Of a DNA stretch of 64,000 nucleotides, positions 52,740 to 63,337 are shown in pieces. Both the position numbers and the translations under genes were made by a program. The DNA is from Roridomyces roridus. Its lineage: Eukaryota; Basidiomycota; Agaricomycetes; Agaricales; Mycenaceae. The stretch spans positions 744,001-808,000 of the forward strand of contig JARKIF010000012.1 in the NCBI GenBank assembly GCA_029378245.1, given 5' to 3'. The notes under the pieces were generated by a model. That model was not told the origin of the DNA and searched no databases. It saw nothing but the letters and a program-made list of their open reading frames with translations. How positions within the stretch are numbered: the stretch's first letter is position 1; every line of letters starts with the position of its first letter.

Positions 52740-53693
52740 TTACACCAATTGAAAATCCACCCCTTCCTTCTTGAAGACATCCCGGAAAACGCCACACGTC
52801 TCGCGATCAATGACGGCGAAAACGACCCTTTGGAAGACATTGCGGAACGGGGCAGCCTCACCCGAAAGGAGGGCCACCCAGCCGGCTGCGGTGGCACGGA
52901 CGTCGTTGCCGAAAGCCCCCGTGCCGAAAGCCCCGAGGACGAGGTCCTGCACCCCCGCGTCCCGGAAAGCAGCGAGGACACGCGCCATGCGTTCATGCAT
53001 CAGCGCGTGTATGGCTTCGGCGACGTTTGGTGGCAGGGGTGTATCCTCGCCGGGTGGCAGTGCGCCGGCGCGTTGGAGCTGTGCACGGAGGGCGCGTACA
53101 TTTGGCGCCGCGGCGGAGAGGACCAGGGCATCGGCGGGGGAAACCCATACTCCCGAATCGTCACGGAAGAAACGGACACTTCGGACTCGGATCAGAGCGT
53201 GTGTGTGCCGTGGGTCCTCGGCGGCGTTGTGAAGGTCGTAGAATGGGGCTGCGGAGGGAGAGGAGAGGGCAGAGTAGAGATTGGAGGAGCGTGCGAGCGA
53301 TTCTTCTTGTGCACGTGCACCGTAGAGGAAGCCACCACCGGGTGAAGTGGCAGAGGCGAAATTGAGTATCCCGGGCAGTGTGGGGGAGACTGGCGAGTGC
53401 AGGCAGAGGCGCAAGCCTTCGAGGGTCGATGTGTGGCATAAGACGATCTTGGTCTGAGCATCATGCCGAGTGTATGAGGCCGAGGCCCAGTCTGCGAAGG
53501 AGTCCGGGGTGAAGTACTCAGTCGAGTCGGGGACGGAGGAGAGGTCTTGTATCGGGTGTGATTCGGCACCAAAGTCGGTGGTGTACTGCCCGCGTCGGAC
53601 TGCGGCCAGGGACTCGCGAGCAATCTGCTCGAGCTCCTCGCGAGGGCGCTTGACAAAGGAGGGCTGGCGCTGAAGGCGCCGTGGGGCCGACAT
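52740..53693 (-). CDS. PARG-like macrodomain protein (TIGR02452/DUF2263 type)
   Basis: Predicted poly(ADP-ribose) glycohydrolase of the microbial type, a macrodomain enzyme that removes ADP-ribose chains. Single exon of about 317 residues starting at 53693 (MSAPRRLQRQPSFVKRPREE). The conserved core is LNFASATSPGGGFLYGARAQ followed by EESLARSSNLYSALSS, which contains the GGG and the catalytic QEE motif of the PARG fold. Further blocks are DSGVWVSPADALVLSAAAPN and VLGAFGTGAFGNDVRATAAG, the phosphate-binding loop. The C-terminus VDFQLV stops with TAA at 52740-52742. A copy of its last 120 bp and downstream flank sits at 40318-40575. Confidence 0.9.
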   Translation of the reverse strand: MSAPRRLQRQPSFVKRPREELEQIARESLAAVRRGQYTTDFGAESHPIQDLSSVPDSTEYFTPDSFADWASASYTRHDAQTKIVLCHTSTLEGLRLCLHSPVSPTLPGILNFASATSPGGGFLYGARAQEESLARSSNLYSALSSPSAAPFYDLHNAAEDPRHTHALIRVRSVRFFRDDSGVWVSPADALVLSAAAPNVRALRAQLQRAGALPPGEDTPLPPNVAEAIHALMHERMARVLAAFRDAGVQDLVLGAFGTGAFGNDVRATAAGWVALLSGEAAPFRNVFQRVVFAVIDRETCGVFRDVFKKEGVDFQLV

Positions 53694-53799
53694 GGGTGAT
53701 CGTCGGATCGCCTGGTTGTTTGTGCACTGTTTGTCCCATCTCATGATCCGCTTTTGCTCCCGACGCTCATCTTCTCCCCAATTTAGCATGGCCCAGGCC
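53694..53799. promoter_or_regulatory. Short upstream region of the PARG-like gene
   Basis: Only about 100 nt separate the PARG-like start from the MLKL-like fragment on the other strand. No clear TATA element. Confidence 0.3.
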
Positions 53800-53905
53800 T
53801 TACATGTTCGCCACAAGGATGATGTCCACAGGATCACCATTCCCATTGATACCGCCGCCATTTTCCTCGAAACTGTCTCGAATCGCGACTTGACCTGGAC
53901 GCTCA
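53800..53905 (+). pseudogene. Fragment of an MLKL-like gene, N-terminal exon
   Basis: Nucleotides 53808-53890 closely match 58076-58170 of the MLKL-like gene (shared CGCCACAAGG, GATGTC, ACAGGATCA and CATTTTCCTCGAAAC), but lack about 15 codons in the middle. The rest of that gene does not follow, so this is a short decayed copy. Confidence 0.65.
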
Positions 53906-54135
53906 TACTTATCCACATCCACGTCCAAGCTCATCGAATCCGGATCCTCGACGCCGCAATGCATCCCCCTTCGCGTCGCTCTTCCAGCAGCCGTACCATC
54001 TTCGCCCATCCCGCGACTTGCGCCCGAAATCCTTGGCCAAATCCTTGGCTCCCAACACATGTACACCAGTCTTTCTACAGATGCCAGCCCCGACACTTTT
54101 ATGCGGGAGAATTGGAAGTCCCTGGGTTCTAACAC

Positions 54136-54720
54136 ATGTCTGAAGTCGTACTCACTGGCGTGCAGATTTCCCTCGCCAAGTCACGAACTGTGGTCCACGA
54201 CTCTATATCTTATCGACATCACCAACGTCGGTACTTAGTTATGAATATCCCTCAGTTCGAGGCTGTCCAGCTCCCGCACGCACGCTCAAGATTGACTTTG
54301 CCGCGATCTTTCCTACCTCAGGGAGCATGCCGAGCGGTGGGAGGAGCTCTGAATCCTTCTCGGATGTCCAGTCTCATCGTCGACTCCCCGTGTTACGAAA
54401 AATATCCTTATGGGATATTTATTCAGTCGATGAGCGAGCCCTCCATTGTTTCCAGTTCTCTGGTTGACGTCGCTATTGGCTATGGCTCCGGGTGGCGCGC
54501 AGCGGTTCTGAATCTCCTGCAGCCCTTCCAGCTCACTCGATATCAAACTGAGCTCGAGGCCGATGGGGACGAACACGAGGCCGTTCTCACTACGAGTCCT
54601 TCATCGTCGAGGTTCTATTCGACGAATTTCCGGAGGATATCTAAGGATGTACGACTGGACGCCTCTAGGTCCAATGATCGAATTGATGCAGCTTCGACGC
54701 CTTTATGTGTCGCATATTGA
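54136..54720 (+). CDS. Open frame of uncertain status
   Basis: A 585-nt open frame (MSEVVLTGVQISLAKSRTVV...) without recognisable domain. In the second half an overlapping +1 frame (IRRISGGYLRMYDWTPLGPM) also looks plausible, suggesting a decayed multi-exon gene. I cannot choose between them. Confidence 0.25.
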   Translation: MSEVVLTGVQISLAKSRTVVHDSISYRHHQRRYLVMNIPQFEAVQLPHARSRLTLPRSFLPQGACRAVGGALNPSRMSSLIVDSPCYEKYPYGIFIQSMSEPSIVSSSLVDVAIGYGSGWRAAVLNLLQPFQLTRYQTELEADGDEHEAVLTTSPSSSRFYSTNFRRISKDVRLDASRSNDRIDAASTPLCVAY

Positions 54721-55178
54721 GTTTGAACAAAGGTTGGAAGTTGGTTAACTATGTAGTCCGAGAACGGCGTGCCTCTGTCTTTGCTGCCAGATCTTTCCTC
54801 CCAAATGTACAGTATGATGCTTCGACGGACCACATTGTTGAAAACTCGAGCGCTGCTCTTGATCATCGGATTGCATTTGCGGTTGCCTCGCTTAGATTAG
54901 CGAGATCTGCGATCTGTGGGGGATCGACGCGTGCGGAGAGCTGCGAGGAGTCGGACGGTAGGACCGCGTTGCTGCGAGCGAGCTAATCCAGTCATGGTAC
55001 AGCCTTCGACGATCATTCGCAGTGCGTCCCAGTGTTTGATCCTGACTGTGACATTGGATCAATTCAAAACGCTCCCAAAAAATGCTGCAAAAAATCGCCC
55101 AATGTCCAGACTATCCAGTCCATGTAGCAAGAGATCTTTGCCGTCGCACAACACTATCCCGAAGGAGTAACACTGGCT

Positions 55179-55265
55179 GCCTCCCTAGGGAATCGAACCC
55201 CAGTCCCGTGATTGCCGGTTTTGGTCTCAGGGTGATGACGCTGTTGACCACTGAGCCAGGGACGC
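55179..55265 (-). tRNA. tRNA-like sequence, probably a pseudogene or SINE head
   Basis: Read on the minus strand, GCGTCCC and GGGAGGC pair with one mismatch, and TGGCTCAGTGG is a perfect A box. TGGGG-TTCGATT-CCCTA forms a good T arm with B box GGTTCGATTCC. The anticodon arm cannot be folded, with or without an intron, so no amino acid can be assigned. Likely a decayed tRNA or a tRNA-derived element. Confidence 0.4.
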
Positions 55266-55460
55266 GGCGGGAATGTAGGGACGGAAGCAGACTTTATGCG
55301 GCTCCTCTGAGAGTCGGTAGTCGTATGCTCGCCGTTTTGGGCTGGCGATTGTTGATTCAATCCTCGGTATTACGTACCTCATCACTCTTGCCTCCTTGCC
55401 TCCCTCTCAAGAGAGCTCAACTCCATCTTCCTCCCTCGCGCAAAACCTCATTCGCCCGCC

Positions 55461-56035
55461 ATGCCTGAGCTAGACCAGCGGATTAGAGAAGAGATCGTCA
55501 TATTCACCAACGACCCCCATTTCACCCTTGCCTTGCAGCCGTTCGAGAACGATGAGACGTGGATTACTGCCAGATCGCAGCGGATGAATCATGATGAGAG
55601 ACGCGTTGGAGTGCACAGGTATGTCTCTCGCCGTTGTTTCTTTCACTGTGGCTCCCTTCCGGCGGGTCAGGAACCAACGTTCTCACTTTTGCGCTCATGG
55701 ACGATGGAGTAGACAGCGGTATTCACGGGGTACGTTTCTACACCTTCTCTTACGCGTGTCCTGCTCACGCCTCGCTCCCAAGACGCTCACAGGTATCATC
55801 CTCTAGAAACCCGTCCTCAAGGCCGTCGCGAGCAAAATAGACTACGCTGGGATCAACCTCGAGCTCGACATTACCAACACCAAGTACGATGGAACGAGGG
55901 CGTTACTACAGCGCGTCGGGGCGTTGTGGGCCCGATACTTAGGCTCATTCCCTGGCTGATCGAGTTGTTCACCCCACTCTCGAGGTTGGTATGCGAGCGA
56001 GGAGCGAGTACTACGGGCGCCTCGGGGTTTTGAGT
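55461..56035 (+). CDS. Possible small gene of unknown function
   Basis: ATG at 55461 opens MPELDQRIREEIVIFTNDPH, continuing ALQPFENDETWITARSQRMN until an intron starting GTATGT near 55619. Later pieces in frame are TFALMDDGVDSGIHG (near 55690-55731) and DYAGINLELDITNTKYDGTR with ALLQRVGALWARYLG (55840-55950). The composition of these pieces looks coding, but the last exon and stop are not certain. No family recognised. Confidence 0.35.
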
Positions 56036-56453
56036 GAGTTATTCGTCTCCCATTGGATGTATGTCGTGCTCGCACGCGAGTTTCACAGTTATCTGGTCTT
56101 TTCTTCTCAACTGCTCCCTCTTACATGAATACTATCCAATCAAAAACTCTCAATTGCATCCCAGGTCTTTGATTATCTTGTGGCTTCTCCCTCGGATTCG
56201 AGCTCAGGAAATTTCAATCATATGTACAAACGACTGCTTTACCTCACGCAGCTCTACTATTCCTTCGCGATAGCCTGTAGCACTCACTGACATTCCAGAA
56301 GATCGGTCGACTGAGTGGGAAGAGAGAATCACACCAATAGGTTCCGCCTCCTCTTGATCTTTGCAAGGGTACAGAAACTACCCACTAGCCGGTTCACATG
56401 ACTGGAATGCTACCCAGTGGCTCCCACCACACCCCGCTCTGGGGGGGTAGGGT
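56036..56453. other. Spacer
   Basis: About 420 nt with no recognised feature up to the left end of the ACGTTGA element. Confidence 0.3.
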
Positions 56454-57988
56454 ACGTTGAATTTCAACGTAATTTCGACCACGCCGTACGTTGAATTTCA
56501 CTGCAGTCTAGGTTGAATTTCACCGAGCCTACGTTGATTTTCACCTCCGAATTACGTTGAAATCTACGTCGATAATCAACGTGATATGGCCACTTCCAAC
56601 CTAGCTCCCACATCAGGTTCCCGGTGAATTTCGACATGATTTACGTTGAATCAAACAAAGCCAGTAGCACTACAGCGCCCATAGCAGCTCATTATCCCTC
56701 GATTCAGGCAATTAAAAGGGAAAAGAGTGTATTAAAACTACTATCACAACGCTAGTGACTTGCTAAACACCCGACAGCCACTGACAAGTGACACAAGCAC
56801 CGCAATATTGCACACGAGGGTGCTGGGAGCGAATCGAACGAGCGATTGATGACGGGACTAGACGAAAGGTGGGAAGTGAGCGGGAGCCGCGCAAGGAGCA
56901 CTGGTATGCATGGTGAAAGCGGTTGAGCGGAGCGGGGTGGGATGGGTAGCACCAGGAGAAGTTGTAGGCCCGAAGAGAGATGGCAATGTGGGGAGGTATC
57001 GATGAGAGAGGCCCGGAGCGATTCGAGGTAGTTTGTATTTTCATGACGATGGGGCGAGCTTCGCGGCGGCGGCAAGATGTTCAGACTAGGATCTTCAGAC
57101 CTTGAGGGTGGGTGTGGCAGAGGGAATCCGGGGCACGCGAAGGCGGGCATGCGCCTGACTTGCACATGCGTGGTAACCGGGGCGGAGTAGGCGGGAAGGC
57201 TCGATCGGGAGGTGGGACCAGGCGGTGAGGGACGCACGAGACGGCGTGGACTTGACGTAGGCACGAGCTAATCTTGCACGGATGGGTCTCTTGACGACGG
57301 CCTCTTGGCGACGGCCTCTTGACGACGGCGTGGATGGCTTTGACGGCGAGGTGGGCATTGGCACATTGGTATTGGGCTGGGAGGGCCGGAGAGAGCGAGG
57401 ACAGGCATGGAGAGCGAGAACAGGGAGCGTGGGGGAAGGCGAACATGGACGACGTCTGCGACGTGGCAACGGAGTTCCAGGGCCGGGTGAGCGGCGTCGA
57501 GGGGCGGCGAGGAGGGGCGGCGACATGTCACGATGGGGAGGTCGAATATGTTGCATTGGATGGCTCGTGGAAGGCGTATGTACATTGTCAGGCGGGGGGA
57601 TACGGGCGAGCGAGGAAGTGGGAAGAAAGAAAAAGCTGGAAAATCACGCCATTATGCGCCATGTGAGTCATCGGAAGCTGATCCGAGCGGAGTTTGAAAC
57701 ACTTGTGTGTAGCTGTCACGATCAAGTCGAGATGCGGCTCGAGTCACCCTACCCATTTTGTGGGACTTCCAATGACGTCCACAGGTCCGAATTGCTTGTT
57801 TATGTGCCGAATTGACTGATCCAGCAAAGAAGGTATTTCTGCTGCTTGGTTGATTTTCAACGTAAATTGAGTTGAATGAGGGAACACCAGAAATCAACGT
57901 AGATCTTGCGGTGAATTGAAATCACCGCAAGTCAACTGAAACTACGTTGATAGTTGGTATTCACTACGAATTACGTTGAGATTCAACG
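56454..57988. mobile_element. 1.5-kb non-autonomous element with ACGTTGA subterminal repeats
   Basis: Left end CGTTGAATTTCAACGTAATT (from 56455) and right end, read inward, CGTTGAATCTCAACGTAATT (from 57987) are near-perfect inverted repeats, each itself a short palindrome. The words ACGTTGA/TCAACGT occur about eight times in the left 200 bp and about six times in the right 150 bp, and not in the middle. The middle (56.75-57.6 kb) is GC-rich with low-complexity GGCGACGG repeats and no transposase. No convincing target duplication was found. Confidence 0.65.
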
Positions 57989-58036
57989 TGTTGCAGCTCC
58001 ATAGTGCCGTCTCACACCGCAGCAACCCAGCACGGA

Positions 58037-60716
58037 ATGGGCTGCTCAAAATCCTCTTGGCTCGACGACATGCTGTTCGCCACAAGGGTGATGTCTACAG
58101 GATCAGCATTCGTTCCAGTCCCATGGGTGCGCGGGGTCTTTGATACCGTCACCATTTTCCTCGAAACAGTCAAGGTCCGTGTTCTGAATCACACCGTACC
58201 TGGGACTGACCCGTTTCTTTCTTAGAGAGTCAAAAGCAATCGAGAGGAACTCAAGGACCTTTGTGCAAGCGCGTTCGAGATGGTCCTTATGATTCAAGAG
58301 GAAATTATGCTGCATGAAGGATCGGTTTCCCTGAGGTTCGGTACTCTTCTGGGAGACTTTACCTCGTGAGTGCAACTGTGCGGGTAAATTGAGCCTCATC
58401 CACATTCAACCAGATCCCTTCAAGCTGTCCAGGCCGTTTTGGAGCGAATGTTGCAACGAAAGCCTGGAATTTGCGGAAGATTTCGTGAATTCCTGCGTGC
58501 ATCAAAGACTGCAGAGGAAATCACCCGGTGCAGAAATCGGATCATTGAACTGCGGACCAACTTTCTAGTAAGGGACTTTGCGGCGGAGTCATTTTTTGAA
58601 AGTGACCTTCCCAGCTTGCCACGACGATCGACACCAATCTGCAAGTCAGTGCAATCCAGAACGGTGTGTCGGCGCTTCAAGTTGGTCTCTCCGCAACAAC
58701 AGAGCCCAACTATCGCACTGTCCCGTTGGGCGACATTAATCTCTTGTACGAGATAGCGACGAGAAACGACGTGCACAAGATCAGGGTGTTCGCTGCTCGT
58801 GTATTGGGCCATCCAAGTACAATGACGGTGGCAACATATGAGGAGGAAGCGGAGGTGAGCATGTCTTCATGCTTTTGAGAAACTACCTGACCGGGTTTCT
58901 TAGAAGTGGCGCGCTGACTTGGAACTGCACTGCAACCTGAGGTCCTTCCCCTCGAGTTTCATCCCAACTTTATGACGGTTTCACTAATAACTAACAGGCA
59001 CCCGCATATCTGGCAACTGTTCGGTATCAACAGCGTCGTCCGTCAATGCCTTGATTTTCTACGAAGGTACACAGTCAGTATCATACTCCACCGAGTCTCA
59101 CCGTCATTAGACCTCATCCCACTGGCTACGTACCGTCAATTTGAGCGGCCAAAATCCGACCTCGTCTGGGCCTGCGTTGAGGCGATGTTGGTGAGCCCGG
59201 CATCTCGAAGTTTTTCACAAGATTGAATCATTCCCTCATTGACAAGTTCGAGCAATTCAAGGTGCACCTACTCTCGCCACACCCCGCTCAAATCTTACGA
59301 GTTGACAATTTAGGGCTGCGCCACTTATCTTCGTGAAAGTGGCGCCGTTAATATGAACAGCGAGGTCAATCGTTCTCTTATACGCACAGCCCGGACAGTC
59401 CGCGTTGATCATGACTGTCGTTATGTAGGATTTTGCTATTTGCGTCAAACGAGACCCTATCGGGATCTCCGTCGCCCATCCCAACTCCAATCATCAGTGG
59501 GTCAAATCAAACAGACTGGAAAGCGGCCTGTCGCGTTGGCAATGTGAAATTCTCTTCGGACAGGTAGCTGGATCGCCCGCCGTGGCCAGATTTTCGCATC
59601 TCCTCCGACACGGGGCTGGTGTGAGCGAGTTGGCAGGGCATCTGGATTGGCTGGGGATGTTTCACATGTTGACTCCAGTGTGGATCGACCATACCAGAAT
59701 GGCCGATACTAACGGAGCGAAGTGGTTTTTGGGGTCCGTTATGTTCTCCCCGGACCCATGGGAAAGTGCCTACGATACTACCCTTGGCCACATGTCCCCG
59801 CCCGGAATCCGCCTGGCACATCACAAATTGGACCTTGGCTCCGCCAATCAAGAGATCGGGGTGTGTTTTCGAGAAAGCTACTCAAGACTCGGGGTCGCAA
59901 AGGTAAGTTCATCAACGTCGCTACGAGCTCTTATTTGGCTCTCATATCCTGCGTCGCAGAATCATTTTTTCGCCCCAAGATCTAAACGACATCAACCCAA
60001 GATCGTTCGAAATTAACTCGTACATCAACTTGAGCCAGGAGAACGCTGAGGTGCTCAGCATCATTTGGCTCGCAAGCCAACTCCTTCCTGGGGCCCGACC
60101 GTTTTCAATTAAACGCTGGGGCAATATGCGGTGAGCGCAAGCCGCCTCACGTCGTTTAAAAGACTCTGATGACCACCGTGCAGGAGTCGTCGATACCCTT
60201 GGTTATAGAATGATGGCCTACCAGCCCGCATTCAAAGATACTTGCCAACTCGAACAAGACGCACAAGTTTACCTCTTCTTGAGGCCCATCACGCAGGAGG
60301 GCAGCCGCGTTGGGGTCCATTTTCCTGAAAGCGAAGAGGAACAATTTTACTGGTCTTTGGACCCCGCGGGCTCCACACGTCTGGATGTTAGGCAGTGCGA
60401 CTCGCTGGGGATTCCGAGGCTGCGTTGTGTGCCTTTCCAAGCTGGAAATTTCTGGAGCGAGCACCATTATGGGGCTGTCCGCGATTTCATGGGTACAAAG
60501 GGTCTTGACCCTTGGACTTACGATGTCGCGGCCATGTTGAATTTACCCCGGGTTGAAGCATTAGGTGCGTGCCAAATCTTTAGTTCAAAGTCCAAAGGGC
60601 ATTGACGTGACTGCACAGCAAATGAGTGGAACACGCACCGGACGACCATGAAAAGATCGGGTTACGGACATTTCGCACCCAAGTTGGCATTTGAACCTGA
60701 GGGGGAGGCTGTTTGA
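58037..60716 (+). CDS. MLKL-like helical domain plus kinase-like protein, possibly inactivated
   Basis: Resembles a large Agaricomycete family with an N-terminal MLKL/HeLo-like helical domain and a degenerate kinase-like core. It starts at 58037 (MGCSKSSWLDDMLFATRVMS). The helical domain reads PWVRGVFDTVTIFLETVKRV, NREELKDLCASAFEMVLMIQ and EEITRCRNRIIELRTNFL. The kinase-like part has DINLLYEIATRND, MTVATYEEEAE, and the alphaC-like WRADLELHCNL followed by RHPHIWQLFGINS. Near 59036 the frame must shift to reach VNALIFYEDLIPLATYRQFE, so the gene may be broken. The conserved C-terminal end is recognisable: EQFYWSLDPAGSTRLDVRQC, SLGIPRLRCVPF and KGLDPWTYDVAAMLNLPR. A last exon stops at 60714-60716. 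Exons in 59.2-60.1 kb are uncertain. Confidence 0.65.
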
Positions 60717-61184
60717 ATAACAGTTGATCACGCGACGCCGCGTTTTTTTTTCTACGGAGGAGGGTCCAGAGAAATAATCCACAAGATTAACGGCGTATGA
60801 CGAGTAATACCATCCGAGTCACTCGGCAATGTTGAGAATGCACGGTGTTTGTTTGGCATCACGGGGCCGTGAGTCATGATCGATTGATCCGAGACTGTCT
60901 GCTGTCGATCTTTCCGATCTCAGGCCACTGGCAAAACCTCCCTTAACTCCAAAGATGATTCTGCTGAGCCTCAGCCGGGACTTGCTTCGGGAGAGAATCA
61001 AGAACGAGCTCTAGACTCTACCGAGCCCGCTGTCGTTCATCGAAGACCGAAGAACGGATGACTTTCTCTTCGACATCTCCTCCAGGCTGAAACCGGCACT
61101 CCAATAGTGGAGCAGCGCCTTTTCCTCCCCCTGAGTCCTTCCACCAGGTCTCCCCGACTATTCCACGCTGCACTCATACTCGCC
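60717..61184. promoter_or_regulatory. Spacer upstream of the membrane-protein gene
   Basis: About 470 nt. A T-run lies at 60744-60752. The signal-peptide-like frame of the next gene extends upstream of 61185, so its first exon may begin in here. Confidence 0.35.
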
Positions 61185-63161
61185 ATGGCTTTGGTCGGTG
61201 CCGCCGACAACACCGACTGCACCGGTACCGGGATGCGGTGGTATATCGATCTGGTGGGCGAGACACCCTGCGAGACGTACGAAAATCTACGCCAAATCTG
61301 CGATTCTCAATGTGCGTGTCTTGGTGTCCTCTTCACGCTTCATTGGCATTTATCTCCCACCTCCTAGTCACGGTGGATAAACTGGACGTCAATACCCCAC
61401 CGGATTACTGCGACGACCAAGTGTGTACGTGCTACTACTCTCTTCTTCCCCGCTTCTTCTGGGTGCTGACGACGTCCTTAGCCTCTTGCTGCTGCAACAC
61501 CATAGCCTTTTCTCTTAGCATGCTACATATGTCTCAAGTGTGTCTCATACCCGCTATCCATGATCGCCCCCGATTCACAGCCTCTTCCGCGCAGCTGCCA
61601 GCAAAATATCTCCACAACTACAGGATACGACGCCGGCGTCGGCGCATACCAACTCTACCTCAACGGTTCCGCGACCTCGACTCGGTCATGCCCTAACCCG
61701 CTCACCCGGTCCCTTCCTACGGACATCCAGTCCGCCGTGTGCAACGAGAAGCTCAAGATTAACGACGACATCTACAAGATCTCTTGGGACGATGGGTCTT
61801 GGTTTAGTGAGTGCTTTGCTCATCCCTTCCGACCTCGACGCTGATTCACCCATAGTGCATACACCCGCGACTTGATAATCAAGGACAACATCGCTGCGAA
61901 TAACAATTCCTTCACGAAATGTAGCACTATCAACGTGACGAGCAGCACGAGCGCGAGTGGGTGAGTGACGATTTGAGTAAAATGGGCGTCGAGAGGCCGG
62001 CCATGGGTCCCCTTGATCTCCGAGCCCCGAGACCGCCCGGCCTCCCTCCTTCTCAATGTATGCCAACGGTCGCCACAGATCTGCATCCAGCACACCCAGC
62101 ACATCCAGCACATCCAGCCCCTCAGCCACAGCGGGAGGGGGCTCGTCGTCTTCCATCTCCGGGGGCGTCATTGCCGGTATCGCGGTGGGGGCGCTAGTAG
62201 CGCTAGTAGCGATTTTGGGCTTTGTGTGGCTGGCGAGAAAGAGGGGGAAGAATGGGAAGATGTGAGTAATTTTATTTGCGTCCCAGGTGGTCGGAGAATC
62301 GGCTCTGCGCCTCTCCAGCCCTCCCCTTCCTGACGTTGCATCCCATTCCCCACTTACCCCTTCGTCCATTTCTTTCCACCCGCCTTGCTCTCCCTCCCTC
62401 CCTGATTCACCCGAACTCGCATTGATGATACCTACCTCCTTCACAGGACGCGCGCAGGCATTCTGGACGAGCCCTTCGACAACGATGGCCCCGGGAGTGG
62501 CGACAACGGTCTTGCGATGGGCATGGTGGACGATAATCTGATAGCGCGAGGTCAGTCTGCTTCTATGACCTCTTTTTCACCTCTTGGCCCGCGCGCAGGG
62601 GACGGTGTCAGCTCTCCGAGCGGCGGCTACCACGCACTTGGAGTTGGCGGGCAAACGCTCGAGCAGTGGCGGCCAGCTCCATCTCTGCATTCGTTACTCC
62701 TAACTGACCGCATTCTCAGGCTACAGCTACACCTCTCCCTCCTCCGAGGCCGGAGGGGGCACTCACGCTTCACCACCCAACTACTTTGGCAGCACCGTCG
62801 ACGCTGACGGCAACGGATCCGAGTCGCAGCACGCCGGCCACACTTCGTCGATGTCGATGCACGTGGCGCCCAGTATCATCGGCGCAAGCAGTAGTAGCAG
62901 TGGAGGTGCTTCTGCGCCTGTGCGGGGAGAGGCGGGGCCGTTGCCGAGGAAGCACCGTGATGGGCCTGGGCCGTGGCGGGGGCTGGAGCTGCTTCGTCTC
63001 CTGAACCCTCGTCTGCGCGATTTGAAGAGCCGCTCTTGCAGGCGGAGGAACGCGAGCCGTGGCAGGATGAGCGGCATATGGATGCGGGGCCTGTGGGTGC
63101 TGCCCTTGGGCGGAGTGCGAGTGGACGGCTACCGCCTGCTTATGGGGAGCTTATAGAGTAA
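61185..63161 (+). CDS. Cysteine-rich, serine-rich single-pass membrane protein
   Basis: A conserved Agaricomycete type of unknown function. The N-terminus is hydrophobic (LFHAALILAMALVGAADNTD; the first in-frame ATG visible is at 61185, and an upstream exon is possible). The extracellular part has many cysteines (MRWYIDLVGETPCETYENLR, CCCNTIAFSLSML, AGVGAYQLYLNGSATSTRSC, LPTDIQSAVC). A Ser/Gly-rich linker precedes one helix, GGVIAGIAVGALVALVAILG followed by FVWLARKRGKNGKM. The cytoplasmic tail carries DEPFDNDGPGSGDN and ends PAYGELIE with TAA at 63159-63161. About eight short introns. The layout resembles cell-wall sensor or SKG6-type proteins (Ser-rich stalk plus one helix), but no named domain was identified. 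One stretch near 62960-62990 may contain an additional intron or shift. Confidence 0.65.
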
Positions 63162-63337
63162 TGGGTTCTCTTCTCCTTTCTTCGAGACTTTTTATACCCA
63201 TTTTCGTACTTGAAGGCGTCAGGGAAGCTTGCGACGCCCGGTTTAATTATTCTACGCATGCGAATACTACCTACGTCCATACAGTAACAGTAGCAATTTG
63301 AGTTACATTTCCATCCTGAAAAGTGTCCGTCCGTGAA
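63162..63337. terminator. Convergent 3' spacer
   Basis: Roughly 175 nt between two convergent genes. Nothing beyond A/T-rich 3' flank was seen. Confidence 0.3.

Noticed and set aside
54136..54720. Leucine-rich-repeat F-box gene in 54.1-54.9 kb
   Set aside because: Neither an F-box nor a regular leucine repeat could be read in any single frame; kept only as an open frame of uncertain status.
56752..57585. Overlapping frames inside the ACGTTGA element as a transposase gene
   Set aside because: They are Pro/Ser/Arg-rich translations of GC-rich low-complexity DNA in several frames; no DDE-type motif.
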